Origin: Pontederia crassipes
Lineage: Eukaryota > Streptophyta > Magnoliopsida > Commelinales > Pontederiaceae
Assembly: GCA_030549335.1 (NCBI GenBank)
Contig: JAUKPH010000027.1
Location: 1,364,001 to 1,428,000 of the forward strand
DNA: 64,000 nucleotides
Reading direction: 5' to 3'
This document shows, piece after piece, positions 1 to 10,336 of this stretch. The notes beneath the pieces are model-generated. The model worked only from the letters and a program-made list of their open reading frames with translations, did no database searches and was not told the DNA's origin. The translations under genes and the position numbers were made by a program. The first letter of the stretch is position 1. Each line of letters begins with the position of its first letter.

Positions 1-556
1 CACAGTAATTTTAATGTGGAAAAACTCCTCAAATCAAGGGTAAAAAACCACGGGGTTGAGATCAACCCAAAATCTCCACTATGTGATAAATGTTCTTTCA
101 CAAACAAGCTTACAACAAGCACTTTTCATCTCCATCAAGAAACAAGATGAAACTGAAAGTGTGGAAGATAAATCACCATAATAGAGTGCCAACAAGGTTC
201 TTTGGAGACTGAAAACGAGATCTTGAAACCACACAAAATTTTCTTTCTTCCCTTTTCGTCTTCTCCACCAAGAACAAACAAATCGCAAGAGCAACAACCT
301 TTTCCTTCTCCAACTAGCAGTAGCAGCTCAAAAGGAGATGAAGAACCTATTTTTCTGCTAGAAAGACAAAATGACAGCAACAACAAAAAAAAAGAGCATA
401 GCACCTATTCTGCCCACTCACGAATGGAACAATCCATTCTCTTTCCACTTTCCCCTTTTTGTCACTAGTGTGTTCAGCTACATAAGCTCACACACACACA
501 TCAAAAGCCCACCAATGAGATGAGTGGAATTCCCATGTGGAGGGGACCACCCAACA
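1..556 (-). repeat. Copia-1 3' LTR (partial)
   Basis: This matches 30768-31293 nearly base for base, including the segment around CCACGGGGTTGA and the terminal GGGGACCACCCAACA. The internal boundary is at 556, directly beside the purine tract. It carries about 30 extra bases relative to the 5' LTR copy, mainly near 270-310. ORFs in this stretch on either strand are LTR sequence, not genes. Confidence 0.9.
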
Positions 557-570
557 AATCTCCCCCTCAC
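557..570 (-). other. Copia-1 polypurine tract
   Basis: On the minus strand this reads GTGAGGGGGAGATT immediately before the LTR start TGTTGGG. This is the usual plus-strand primer position of a copia element. Confidence 0.85.
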
Positions 571-1967
571 CGACGACGTGGGAATTGCTAGCAATGGAGC
601 AACAACTTTCAAACTTCACTCGAGGCAAGGTCTTGGTCATCATATCAGCACTATTATCGTTGGTGTGAACTTTTTCAAGTGCAAATTTTTTTTCCTTCAA
701 TGCATCACGAATACCTCACATCAATGTGCTTTGATCTTGCATGAAAAGTAGAATTCTTTCCAAGATGTATTGCGCTCTGCTGTCACAATGTAAAACATAT
801 TTGTTTTGCATGATGCTAAGTTCCTGCATGAACTTCTTCATCCACAACAGCTTCTTACTTGCCTCTGTAGCTGCAATGAATTCAGCTTCAGTAGTTGACA
901 AGGGCACACACTTCTAAAGCCTAGATTGCCATGAAACACCACCACCGACAAACAACATCAAGTAACCTGAAATGGACCTTGTGCTGTCCACATCACTTGC
1001 CATATCAGAACCTGTATAGCCAACTAGTACTGATTTTTTAGCACCAAAACGAATACATCGATCACTTGTACCATGGAGATACCTCAAAATTCACTTCTAA
1101 GCATTCTACTGCTCCTTTCTTGAATTAGATGCAAACTTGCTAACAACTCCAATAGAATGAGAAATATCTGGCCTAGTACATACCATAGCATACATAAGGC
1201 TTCCAACAGATGCATATGAAATCATCTATGTCCTTTGATGATTTTGGACACTGGTTCTTGCTTAACTTATGGTGTGGTCCAAGAGGTGTACTCACAGACT
1301 TGACATTCTCCATGTTGAATCTCTCATGTACCTTCTTTATGTACTTCTCTTGAGACAGCCACAATTTTCATGCTTTTCTATCGTGAGATTCTCATGCACA
1401 AAATCACTTTTGCAGCCCCAAATCCTTCGTAGCAAAGGATTTGTTCAACTCTTCCTTCAAACTTGAAATTCTCATAATGTTCATGCCAACTATCAAGATG
1501 TCATCAACATAAATAAGCAAAATGATAAAATCATCACCTGAGAATCTCCTCACAAAAACAATGGTATGAAGTAGTCATGATGTAGCCCTGCTCCAACATA
1601 AATGATTCCAACTTCATGTACCACTGCCTAGGAGCTTGTTTCAGGCCATACAAGCTCTTCTTCGACCTGCAAACATAATCCTTTGGCAACAAAACCTTCT
1701 GGCTACTTCATATAGATCTCCTCCTCAAGATCACCATGCAAGAAGACTGTCTTCACATTCATCTGCTCAACCTCCAAGTTCAGGCTAGCAGCTAAACCAA
1801 GAACCACTCTAATTGAAGACATCTTTACCACAGGAGAGAAAATTTCATCATAATCAATCCCCTTCCTCTGGCTATAAACCCTTCATAACCAACCTATCTT
1901 TGTACTTGAGTTAGAAGAGTTCTCACAATGCTTGACTCTAAAAACACACCTGTCCCTCAAGGCCCTT
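571..1967 (-). pseudogene. Copia-1 RT (C-terminal part) and RNase H remnant
   Basis: Conceptual translation in shifting minus-strand frames gives the copia RT-RNase H region. Landmarks in element order are: an RT stretch SPVVKMSSIRVVLGLAAS near 1800-1840, the YVDD catalytic region near 1495-1520 (frame broken), and the RNase H block LSTTEAEFIAATEASKKLLW near 840-900. The terminal copia motif ADMMTKTLPRVKFE lies near 600-660. Several stops and frameshifts separate these blocks. CACTA-A divides this part from the RT N-terminus at 4268: the LPKGK motif lies right of the insertion and its continuation left of it. Not functional. Confidence 0.85.
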
Positions 1968-2499
1968 CATTACAAGAAAAACGCTGATTACAGATGAGCC
2001 CAAAAACCGCTGGTAATACACTTTTTGACGATTTTTCGACGGTTGAAAAAATGGTCCGTCAGAAAAATGGTCGTCGTAAATCCGTCAGAAAAATGGTCGT
2101 CGTAAATCGATTTGCGACGGTTGAAAAAAATTTGTCAGAAATATCGACGGTTCTAACCGTCCGAAAAGTCCAGTCGACGGTTCTAACCGTCCGAAAAGTA
2201 CCGGCAGTTCCAATCGTTGAAAGTTTCCGACGATTGTAACAGTTAGAAAAGTCCGACAGTTGCAACTGTCGAAAGTTTTTGACGCCTGCAACTATCGAAA
2301 CTTTCGACGATCGTGCAATCGTCGAAACTTTCGGTGGTTAAAATCGCTAAAACTTTCGACGGTCGTCGCACCCCGCTGAAACTTTTGACAGTCACAAATG
2401 GTCGAAACTTTCAGCGGTCGTTGCAACAATCGATCTTTCGACGATCGCAACCGTCGCAAAGAATTTTTTTAAAAATAAAGAAATAGCAGCCGAATCAGG

Positions 2500-3015
2500 C
2501 TGCGGCCAGATCCGGTCGCCCCCGGCCAAATCCAGCCGCCCCCGGCCAAATCCAGCCGCCCCCGGCCAAATCCAGCCACTGGCTACCAGATTCAGTCGCC
2601 TGTGGCCAGATCCGGCGGCCAGGTGTGAGATCCGGCTGCCAGGCGCCAGATCCGGCTGCCCGCGGTTAGATCCATGATGGCGACGGCTAGATCCGATGGC
2701 TAGGAACCAGATCGGGTCGCCCGCGGCCGATCCGGGCCACAGGCGACCGATCCGGCCGCGGGGCGGCCAGATCTGGGCCGCAGGGGAGGCCAGGGGCCAG
2801 ATCCGAGCCGCAGGGGCGGCCAAACGCCAGATCCGGGCACCCGCGATCGAGCCGCCCCGCTGTCGGATCGGCCCCCGCGGCCAGATTCGGTCGCGGGCGA
2901 CCAGATCCGACCGCCAGACGACCAGATTCAGCCGCCAGACGACCAAATCTGGCCCCCACGGCTAGATCCAGTCGCGGGCGGTCGGATCGGCCGATCTAGC
3001 CCCCGCGGCCAGATT
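2500..3015. repeat. GC-rich imperfect tandem array in CACTA-A
   Basis: Roughly 17-30 bp units built on GGCCAGATCCGGCCGCC repeat for about 500 bp. They are followed by a GAGAGAGGGA-rich stretch to about 3160. The repeats keep several frames open on both strands, which explains the long ORFs seen here. Confidence 0.8.
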
Positions 3016-3254
3016 GTGGCTGGAGAGAGAGAGAGGGAGAGAGAGGGAGAGAGAGGGGGGGGGGGAGAGGTCGCCGGCGGGTCGTCGTCCGATAGGGAGA
3101 GGGTCGCCGATGGGTCGGGTCGGCAAAATAGGAGATGGAGAGAGAGAGGAGAGAGGGAAAGAAGTGGAGAATGGAGAGTGGGAAAGTAAAATTCCATATA
3201 AATAGGGTAGAAAGTGGGAAGCGTAAAAACGAAAAAAGAGAGGGGGTAGAGTAT

Positions 3255-4262
3255 TTTTAATTACCGACGGCCATGACAATCGAAAAATTAGTAAATGTAT
3301 ATGTGAATATAATATTTAATTATTTTTAAAGTTACCGACGGTCTAAACCATCGGAATGTATTTAATTATAATAATAAAATATTACTTACATATATATAAT
3401 ATTTATTTATTAGTCTACAGATCATCCGAACTGTCGGTAATATGTTATATTATTATTTTTACTTATACTATATTATTTTTAAAGTTACCGACAGTCGAAA
3501 CCGTCAAAAAATATTTAATTATAAAATAAAATACTTATATAATATTTATTTTTATTTTACCGACGGATTGAACTGTCGCTAATTATTACTGACGGTCGGA
3601 ACCGTCGGATTACGACGGTTTGGACTGTCGCTAATTATATTAATAAAATACTCCTCATATTATATTATTATACATTTACCGATAGTTACGACCGTAAAAA
3701 ATATCGACGTTCCTAATCGTCAAAAAATAAAATAATAATATAAGAAATTACATAATTTATTATTTTTATTTATGACGATTGTAACCGTCGGAAATTCCGT
3801 CGTGACGGATGGATATCCGTCGGAAATATCGACCTTCCTAATCATAATAAAATAAAATAATATTATAACAAATAAAATAATTTATTATTTTTATTTCTGA
3901 TGGTTGTAACCGTCAAAAAATCTGTCGAAATTTGCAACGGATGGATATCCGAATATCGACGTTCCTAATCGTCAAAAAATAAAATAATAATATACCAAAT
4001 TACATAATTTATTATTTTTATTTTCGACGATCGTAATCGTCGGAAATTATGACGGATGGATATCCATCGAAAATATCGACGTTCCTAATCGTCAAAAAAG
4101 TAAAATAATAATATAACAAATTACATAATTTATTATTTTCATTTCCGACGGTTGTAACCGTCGAAAAATCCGTCGCAAACATTTCCGTCGCAAAATCCGT
4201 CGCAAATTGCGACGAATTTCTATCCGTCGGAAATTGCACGTCGGAAAATGGCAATTTTCTTG
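3255..4262. repeat. Subterminal palindromic motif array of CACTA-A (right side)
   Basis: Many copies of TACCGACGG, AACCGTCGGAAA and CGACGGTT lie in both orientations, spaced by AT-rich filler. A smaller array of the same motif is at about 2030-2460. In CACTA elements such subterminal repeats are binding sites for the TNPA-type protein; that role is inferred here. Confidence 0.7.
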
Positions 4263-4267
4263 CAGTG

Positions 4268-5741
4268 TTTTTTCCTTTAGGCAATTTCACAAGCTTAAAA
4301 GTTTGGTTGTCATAAAGAGATTGCATCTCCTCCTCCATTATCTCTGTCCACTTATCCTTCTATGTATCCTCCAGAGCCTCCACAAGAGATTCAGGCTCAC
4401 CACTATCAGTCAATAAAATATAATCATGCATAGGATACCTGGTGGAGGGATGCCTCTCCCTCGTGGACCTGCACCGAGGCACAATATCTGATGATGTGCT
4501 AGCCTCCTGCTGAGCATCATCATCACTATCATCGGTAGGGGATCCGGGTCAGCTGTAACTTCCTCTTCTCCTTGACCTGGTGAGCCAATTTGTGTGTCAT
4601 CAGGAATTACATCTGGACCATGTTGCAAAGGTACAGGATCCACATCAACTGACTTGTAATTGTCCTGAGACTTATCCTCAATGGTGTGATATACTCAATG
4701 GTCTGATCATCAACAAAGATCACATCCCTATTCCTCACAAGCTTCTTCTCAATTGGATCATACAACCTGTAGCCAAACTCATCGAAGCCATATCCAAGAA
4801 AAACACACTGTCTGCTTCTTGATTCCAGCTTTGACCTTCCATCCTTAGGAACATGGACAAAAGTTTTGCAACCAAACACACACAAATGGTCATGGGAGAC
4901 ATATTTTCCAAACCAAATCTTGTTTGGATTATCACCATCCAAGATGACATGTGGAGACGAATTCACTACATGGGTAGCTGTATACAATGCCTCACACCAA
5001 AAGGAAGTAGGCAACTTTGCCTCTAATAGCATACAATCAACTCTCTCAATCAGTGTCCTGTTCATCCTCTTTGCTACACCATTCAATTAAGGAGTCTTTG
5101 GAGGTGTCTTCTGGTGCTTGATTCCATTAGCCCTACAATATTGATCAAAAGGATCAATGTACTCACCTCCATTATCACTACGGACACACTTCAATTTCCT
5201 GCCAGTTTGCCTCTCTACAAATGCATGAAACTCCTTGAAGACACCAAAGACTTGATCCTTCCTCTTCAAGCTATACACCTACACCTTCTTAGAGCGGTCA
5301 TCAATGAAGGCGACAGAATAGAGAGCATCACCCAATGAGTTGGTCTTCAAAGGTCCACATACATCAGAATGGACCAACTCTAACAACTGCATTTTTCTTG
5401 ATGGTGGGTGGCTTTTGAAAGAAACCCTTGTTTGTTTTCCTGCCATACAATGGCTGCACTTCTCCAACTTATCACTCTTCACATTTGGAAGCAAATTATT
5501 TTTCAGCAAACATTGCAAGCCTTTTTCACTCATGTGCCTGAGCCTCCTGTGCCACAACTCTATGGTCTTTTCTTCTTTTGCCACATGCACTGCATCCCTG
5601 GATATTGATGCCTACATAACATAGAGATTATTGTCACATTTCTTACCCCGGACCACTACCAAAGAACCTTTGATGAGCTTCCATTTCCCATCACTGAAAA
5701 TATTACAGTATCCTTCACTGTCTAGCTTCCCTGCAGAGATA
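4268..5741 (-). pseudogene. Copia-1 integrase and RT N-terminus remnant
   Basis: Reading down from 5741 gives the end of protease, then the GAG-pre-integrase zinc region (5590-5400: ELWHRRLRHMS, CSHCMAGKQ). The integrase core follows, with HSDVCGP (first Asp) and VRSDNGGEY (second Asp). The third catalytic residue is lost: the usual NGVAERMNRT reads NGVAKRMNRT near 5060-5085, a Glu to Lys change. The C-terminal copia segment FGCKTFVHVPKDGRSKLESR is at 4780-4880. RT begins near 4340 (EEEMQSLYDNQTFKLVKLP) and is cut at 4268 by CACTA-A. In-frame stops and shifts occur at about 5090 and 5280. Confidence 0.9.
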
Positions 5742-6601
5742 GGATAAATTACACCAAATGCACTCCAACTTTTAAGTTTGCTCAGCGATGCCCTTCTATT
5801 TCACTTTGTAAGATGCCCTCCATCTTCAGACTTGTTGCATGGAATGCCCTCCCGACCGGAAATACCCAGTATTCCGATCGGTCTGCAGATGTGGCGATGC
5901 ACTCTCTCCATCACATAGGAGAGCATTCGACATGGCACCGCCACATCAACAAATTAATAAGAAATAACATAAAAATATAAAAAAGTTACTTCCTCTCTCT
6001 CCGACGTCCTCGCTGGAGGGAGAAGAGGGGCTCTTGCAACCTTCGACGAGCCCGTGCCGACGAAGAGGGGGGGAGGCCCCCCCTTTGCCTGCGCCGGTGA
6101 ACAGCAAAGGGGGGGGGGGGGGGGGCTCGCTGCTCTACGACCTCGCCGGAGGTCGCAGAGGGGGGGGGGGGGGGGGGGGGGCGAGGCCCCCCCTTTGCTG
6201 TTCGCCGGCGACCTCCGGCGAGGTTGCAGAGGGGGGCGAGGCCCCCCCTTTGCCCGAGCCGCCCCCCTTGCTCTTCGCCGGCGTAGGCTCATCGAAGGTC
6301 GCAAGGGGCTCTTCGCCGGCCTCCTCTTCTCCCTCCGACGAGGATGTCGGAGAGAGAGGAAGTAGTTTTTTAATATTTTTTTAATATTTATTATTATTTT
6401 TTAATTAATTTATTGACATGGCAGTGCCACGTCGAATGCTCTTTTGCGTGGCAGAGAGAGAGTCCATTGCCACATAAGTAGACCGACCGAGAAATTGGAT
6501 ATTCCCGATCGAGAGGGCATTCCATGCAACAAGTTTGAAGATGGAGGGCATCATTGTTAGTGAAGTTGGAGAGTGTTGGAGGGCATTTGGTGTAATTTAT
6601 C
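5742..6601. mobile_element. MULE-A: hairpin-like non-autonomous Mutator-type element in Copia-1
   Basis: The ends are inverted (GGATAAATTACACCAAATG and its complement). The inverted repeat runs inward for roughly 300 bases: the GTTGCATGGAATGCCCTC segment, the CGACATGGCACCGCC segment and TCCTCTCTCTCCGAC are all repeated in reverse complement. Flanking 9-mers GCAGAGATA (5733-5741) and ATAGAGATA (6602-6610) are a 7/9 target duplication, as expected for Mutator-like elements. Removing the insert joins the copia protease text NLIS to GKLDSEG. The centre (6060-6260) is a G/C homopolymer-rich block; its overlapping ORFs are not credible genes. Confidence 0.8.
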
Positions 6602-7686
6602 ATAGAGATAAGATTCATATGCATATCAGGAGCATGCTTCACACCTTTAAGTGTAAGGAGAGTTCCATTTTCACTTTGCAATACAACATTACCCATGCCC
6701 ACAACATGAGAAATAGATCCATTTTCCATCTTCAAAGTGCCAAAGTCACCGAGCATATAAGAACTAAAAAACTCTCTGTGAGAAGTGACATGAAGAGTAG
6801 ACCCACTGTCAACCAACCAGGATGTCTCATCTTGTGCAACATTCACTTGGTCACTACCATAAACAATGAGAAGCTGAGCAGCTGCGGTAACATCTTTTGC
6901 ACCATCTTTCTTTCTCCTGCTTCTCCCCATTCTTATTTTCTCTCTTCAGTTGAAAACAATACTTCTTAATGTGACCTTTCTTTCCATAGTGGTGACACTC
7001 CATATTCTTGTATCTAGGTCTTGACTTGCTTTTATTTTTATCTCTACCTTTTTCACCTCTATTTCTGTTCCTCCCCCTGTTCTCTATAATCGGAATCTCA
7101 GACTGTGAAGAAAAACATTGAGACTTTCTCCTTATCTCTTCATTCAACATAGCTGCCTTTATAGTTTCCAAAGAAGCAATCCCATTATGTGCAGAGTTGA
7201 CAAAAGATACCTTGAAAGTCTTCCAACTATCTGGTAGAGTGGCAAGCAACAAAAGACCCAATACCTCATCTTCAAACTTTACACCCATGCCTGACAACTG
7301 ACTGATAATGCCTTAAAAACCATTCAAATGGTTTGCAACAGAGCTGCCATCTTTAAACCTCAACTGCATCAACTGCCTGAGCAAAACCAACTTGTTGTTC
7401 CCAGTCTTTGATGCATACAAATTTTCAAACTTGCTTCAAAGTGTTCTTGCATGGTTTTCATTCTGTACATGATTATAAACATTTTCATCAACAAACTGTC
7501 TAATAAATTCACATACCTGCTCATGCTCAAATTCCTATTCTTCATCTGATTTAGCAAATGGTTTTTGTGTTACAAATACTGGAAGATGCATTGCCTTCAC
7601 AAAGAGCAAATCCTTTTCCAAAGATTGTAATTAGTCCCATTCAAACTAATCATTCTGCTTGTGTCAAAATCCATCTTTTCAGCCAT
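6602..7686 (-). pseudogene. Copia-1 gag and protease remnant
   Basis: The start codon at 7686 follows the PBS and reads MAEKMDFDTSRMISLNGTNY, typical of copia gag (UBN2 type), then shifts frame. The gag continues through LLLATLPDSWKTF near 7200-7260. The zinc knuckle near 6950-7010 reads CHHYGKKGHIKKYC, with Tyr where the second zinc-binding Cys is expected. The protease follows with WLVDSGSTLHVTSH (active site DSG) near 6800-6830 and is cut after NLIS by MULE-A. Multiple frameshifts and stops show it is inactive. Confidence 0.88.
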
Positions 7687-7694
7687 AACCGACT

Positions 7695-7706
7695 GCTCTG
7701 ATACCA
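7695..7706 (-). other. Copia-1 primer binding site
   Basis: The minus strand reads TGGTATCAGAGC four bases inside the 5' LTR. This is the standard plant copia PBS complementary to initiator tRNA-Met. Confidence 0.92.
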
Positions 7707-7710
7707 GAAT

Positions 7711-7792
7711 TGTTGGGCCCAAAACAAAATGCGGAAGATTAAAATCTAAGCATAAACCTTTCAGAGCTCTAAATTGACTATAATTTAGGCGT
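7711..7792 (-). repeat. Copia-1 5' LTR, inner part
   Basis: On the plus strand it begins TGTTGGGCCC beside the PBS. It is cut at TTTAGGCGT by CACTA-B, and the LTR resumes at 30570. The two parts together are about 806 bp. Confidence 0.88.
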
Positions 7793-8330
7793 CACTACAA
7801 AAAAATTGGCGATTAGCGACTCAACATAGGAGATGCTAGGGAGGTGCTATTACGTCTCCATTTCGAAGTGCGTCTCTTTAACGTCTAACTAGCGCTGCAA
7901 TATTGAGACACTGAAAATCGGTGGCTAGTGGCGTCGCACTAGAGTCAAAGATATTGAGACACAACTAGCGCCCCTTGTTGACGCTATATCGACGTCATTA
8001 AGACGCTACCTTTGCGGCTGTGTGAAGCAGAGGAGCGTCGCTCAGTCGACGCGCAAGGGGCGCTCGTCTTGGTGCACTATTCCGACGCCCACGTGTCACT
8101 ACTTTAGGTGCTAGGAGGGCGCCAAATTGACGCAAATATTATCGTGCACACGTCGTCAATGAGACGCTCAGAGGGCGCTAAGTGCGATATATTTAAAGTC
8201 GCATCGACCTATTTTGCGACGCCAATGAGACGCAATGGAGACGCTACTTGCACATTTTTTTTACCCGTCCCAGCCTCATTTTTTTCCTTTTCCACACCCA
8301 TACGATTTATAATGCATCTCAAAATGCATT
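7793..8330. repeat. CACTA-B left terminal and subterminal repeats
   Basis: The terminal repeat is followed by many copies of GCGTC/GACGC words (GAGACGCT, TAGCGTC, GACGCAA) in both orientations. The same order of motifs appears, reversed, at the right end of CACTA-D (56750-57191), so this is the gene-3' end of the element. Confidence 0.8.
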
Positions 8331-8333
8331 GAT

Positions 8334-8425
8334 ATTCATCACAGGCAATATAAAAGCATCACATGCGATATAAAATCATCACAGACGATATAAAATCATC
8401 ACAGGCAATATAAAACCATCAAAGG
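8334..8425. repeat. 20-bp tandem repeat
   Basis: About four and a half units of CATCACAGGCAATATAAAAN in head-to-tail order lie just downstream of the TNPA-like stop codon. Confidence 0.85.
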
Positions 8426-8526
8426 CATAATATATAACATAAGAATACGAAAACTACTAAACCAAACTAACAAACTATATGTATGTGTAAGTCTATAAGT
8501 AACAAATGCATAGTTTATTTTCTATC

Positions 8527-9736
8527 CTAGGTTTGGGAGTTATTGTTATCATTCCAGACGTTCGACCCAGACGTGCTCGGTCCATGGCCTCGCGGGGATG
8601 GATTCTGCATCGGGATCAATCCCTGAATCACCTGCAATAGAGGAGCCAACTGCTGCGACACCTGCTGCGATATCTGCACCGATAACTGCTGCGATAACTG
8701 CTGTGATAGCTGCGTCATATTAGGTGCAACAGATGACCTCGGAGCAGATGTACCTCTTGCATATCCTCCGATCCTTCTAGGTATCTGAGCGGCTGTGCTG
8801 AGGCCACGCAAGTATCCCCCTCGTGTCATGCCGATCACCTCCTCCCAAATAGCAGGGTCATCTACAAAATAGAAAAATTATACAATCATATAATATATAA
8901 ATTATATATCAAGAAACACATAAATTAAAAACACGACTAAACCAACGAAGAAACATTACCTGGTGGGTGAGTACTCGGATCATCTCCATACTTTTCAATC
9001 ATTTTCGCATTATACTCATCCTATAAAATTTAAACATTATGTATTTAAAAATAGTGCAACAACCAAATGACCATATCATGAGACTTACCAGAAGCCTACG
9101 AGCAGTGGGTGTGACTAAGTCATTCGTCTTCCGGCTCTTATGCGTAGCCTCATAGACCACACGAAAGTCTACGAGATCGCCTTCTTTCTCCTCCTACAAT
9201 AAAGTTTCAAATTTAATAACATAAGTATAAGTCAAAAGTTTGATAAATTGAATTTATATGTAAATTACCATGCGCCGTCGATGCTCGTCAAATCGCATCG
9301 ATCCCCCCGTGTGGATGTGAGCCTCGGGCTTCGAAAGACGGTTAACTCTTGCCTTTTTCGACTTCCTTTGCCATCGTTCATCCGTCCTTTTGTGAACATC
9401 AAATACTTACACTTTCAAAAAACTATAATTTTCATAAAAATAATGTAAAAGTATACATACTTACCACTTCCTACAGAGGGACTCCCAAACCGAGCGCCTA
9501 ATATGTCTTGGGCATCTTTGTATGCCCTGCTACAAAGTGAGGCCGGCGGAGGTGATGACCTTGCGAAACTTGTATAATCAATTTCGAAGGCGTTTCGCAG
9601 CGACCTCCTCAAAAGCTCTCCGGATCGTCCCTAAACTAAGATCCGGATGAAACTGATTTGCCTCCTACAAATAAAACATTAAAACTTAATAATTTTAAAA
9701 TAAATATAAATCGAATTATGTAATCCAAATAGAAGA
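8527..9736 (-). pseudogene. CACTA-B TNPA-like gene, 3' exons (Transposase_24-type)
   Basis: Exons can be followed by splice sites and phase: about 9617-9441 (FEIDYTSF to SVGSGK), 9386-9269 (DERWQRKSKKA to FDEHRRRM), 9193-9089 (EEKEGDLVDFRVVYEATHKS), 9020-8960 (DEYNAKMIEKYGDD) and 8861-8527 (DPAIWEEVIGMTRGGYLRGL, stop TAG at 8527-8529). The 'VYEATHKSRKTNDLVTPTARRLL' style block and the IWEEV-GGYLRGL end match plant CACTA ORF2/TNPA-like proteins. A Gln-rich tail (QLSQQLSQQLS) follows and suggests an interaction or coiled segment. The five 3' exons are in phase and would be the best-preserved copy here. The upstream exon has a conserved frame break near 9617, and Athila-1 removes the 5' part. 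Confidence 0.75.
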
Positions 9737-10336
9737 TCGTTGAGAGATGAACTATTTTATCAATTGAACCCCCTGATTTTATTCAATCATTGAGAGATGA
9801 ACCTTAGGGATCTCTTGCAGTCCAGAGATGGGTTAAGAAGCAATTGATAAACCTGATTCCATGGATTAGTATTTCAGATTTCTGATTCAATGAATAATGT
9901 TGCTGATTTCCTGAATTGCAGATTTCTCTTTTCTGGTTTCTATTTGAATTCTGATTTCCATTGTCAAGCCTCAACTTAATCCACTGCTGAGAGGTAGTCA
10001 TTAGGTCATCCTTGAGATCCAGAGATGGGCCAAGGAGCAATGGCAATTGTGAATTCCAGTGGTCATATGCTTTGCATTTCCAATTGAGTTGTGTTTGTGT
10101 GGATTTCATTTTCCTTGAACCGAGAGGTTGAATTCAAATCCCCCTGGAATTCAGAGATGAATCAAGGAGCACAAGCACCATTATTGGATAGATTTCATAC
10201 TGGTTTGATTGTTTGGAGTGGTTCCATCTTTTTAAGATTGCAATTTCAAGTTATCATTTCAAAATTTCTTTGAATTGTAAAAATCAGCATTGAGCCTTCA
10301 TTTGAATCCACTGATAACTTGATTTTCAGTGAGGAC
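9737..10336 (+). repeat. Athila-1 5' LTR remnant, part 1
   Basis: From about 9747 it matches 26236-26825 almost exactly (GAACTATTTTATCAATTGAA onward). The U3 region with the TATA box is absent, so this LTR cannot act as the element's own promoter. It is cut at AGGAC by Athila-2 and resumes at 16907. ORFs on either strand here are LTR sequence. Confidence 0.85.

Larger units (their letters stand above)
1968..4267. mobile_element. CACTA-A: non-autonomous CACTA (En/Spm) element inserted in Copia-1 RT
   Basis: The left end reads CATTACAAGAAAAACGC and the right end reads TTTTCTTGCAGTG, a degenerate CACTA terminal inverted repeat. The flanking trinucleotides are CTT and TTT, a 3-bp duplication with one mismatch. 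Removing the insert restores the copia RT reading LPKGK-KAL. Both subterminal regions are packed with direct and inverted copies of a CCGACGGTT/AACCGTCGG motif. The interior is a GC-rich tandem array followed by GA-rich sequence. No transposase-like ORF is present; ORFs here (2392-2946, for example) fall in the tandem array and are judged spurious. Confidence 0.85.

Noticed and set aside
2392-3279. Arg/Gly/Pro-rich ORFs, longest 184 codons
   Set aside because: They sit in the tandem array and GA-rich region of CACTA-A; not transposase-like.
5954-6384. Pro/Ala/Gly-rich ORFs up to 116 codons on both strands
   Set aside because: They cover the homopolymer-rich centre and inner inverted repeat of MULE-A; inverted symmetry makes both strands look open.
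8334-8425. Short regular repeat considered as a CRISPR-like array
   Set aside because: Direct tandem 20-mers without unique spacers, in a plant transposon.
10091-10273. Small ORF repeated at 26546-26761
   Set aside because: It is the same LTR segment in both Athila-1 LTRs, not a gene.
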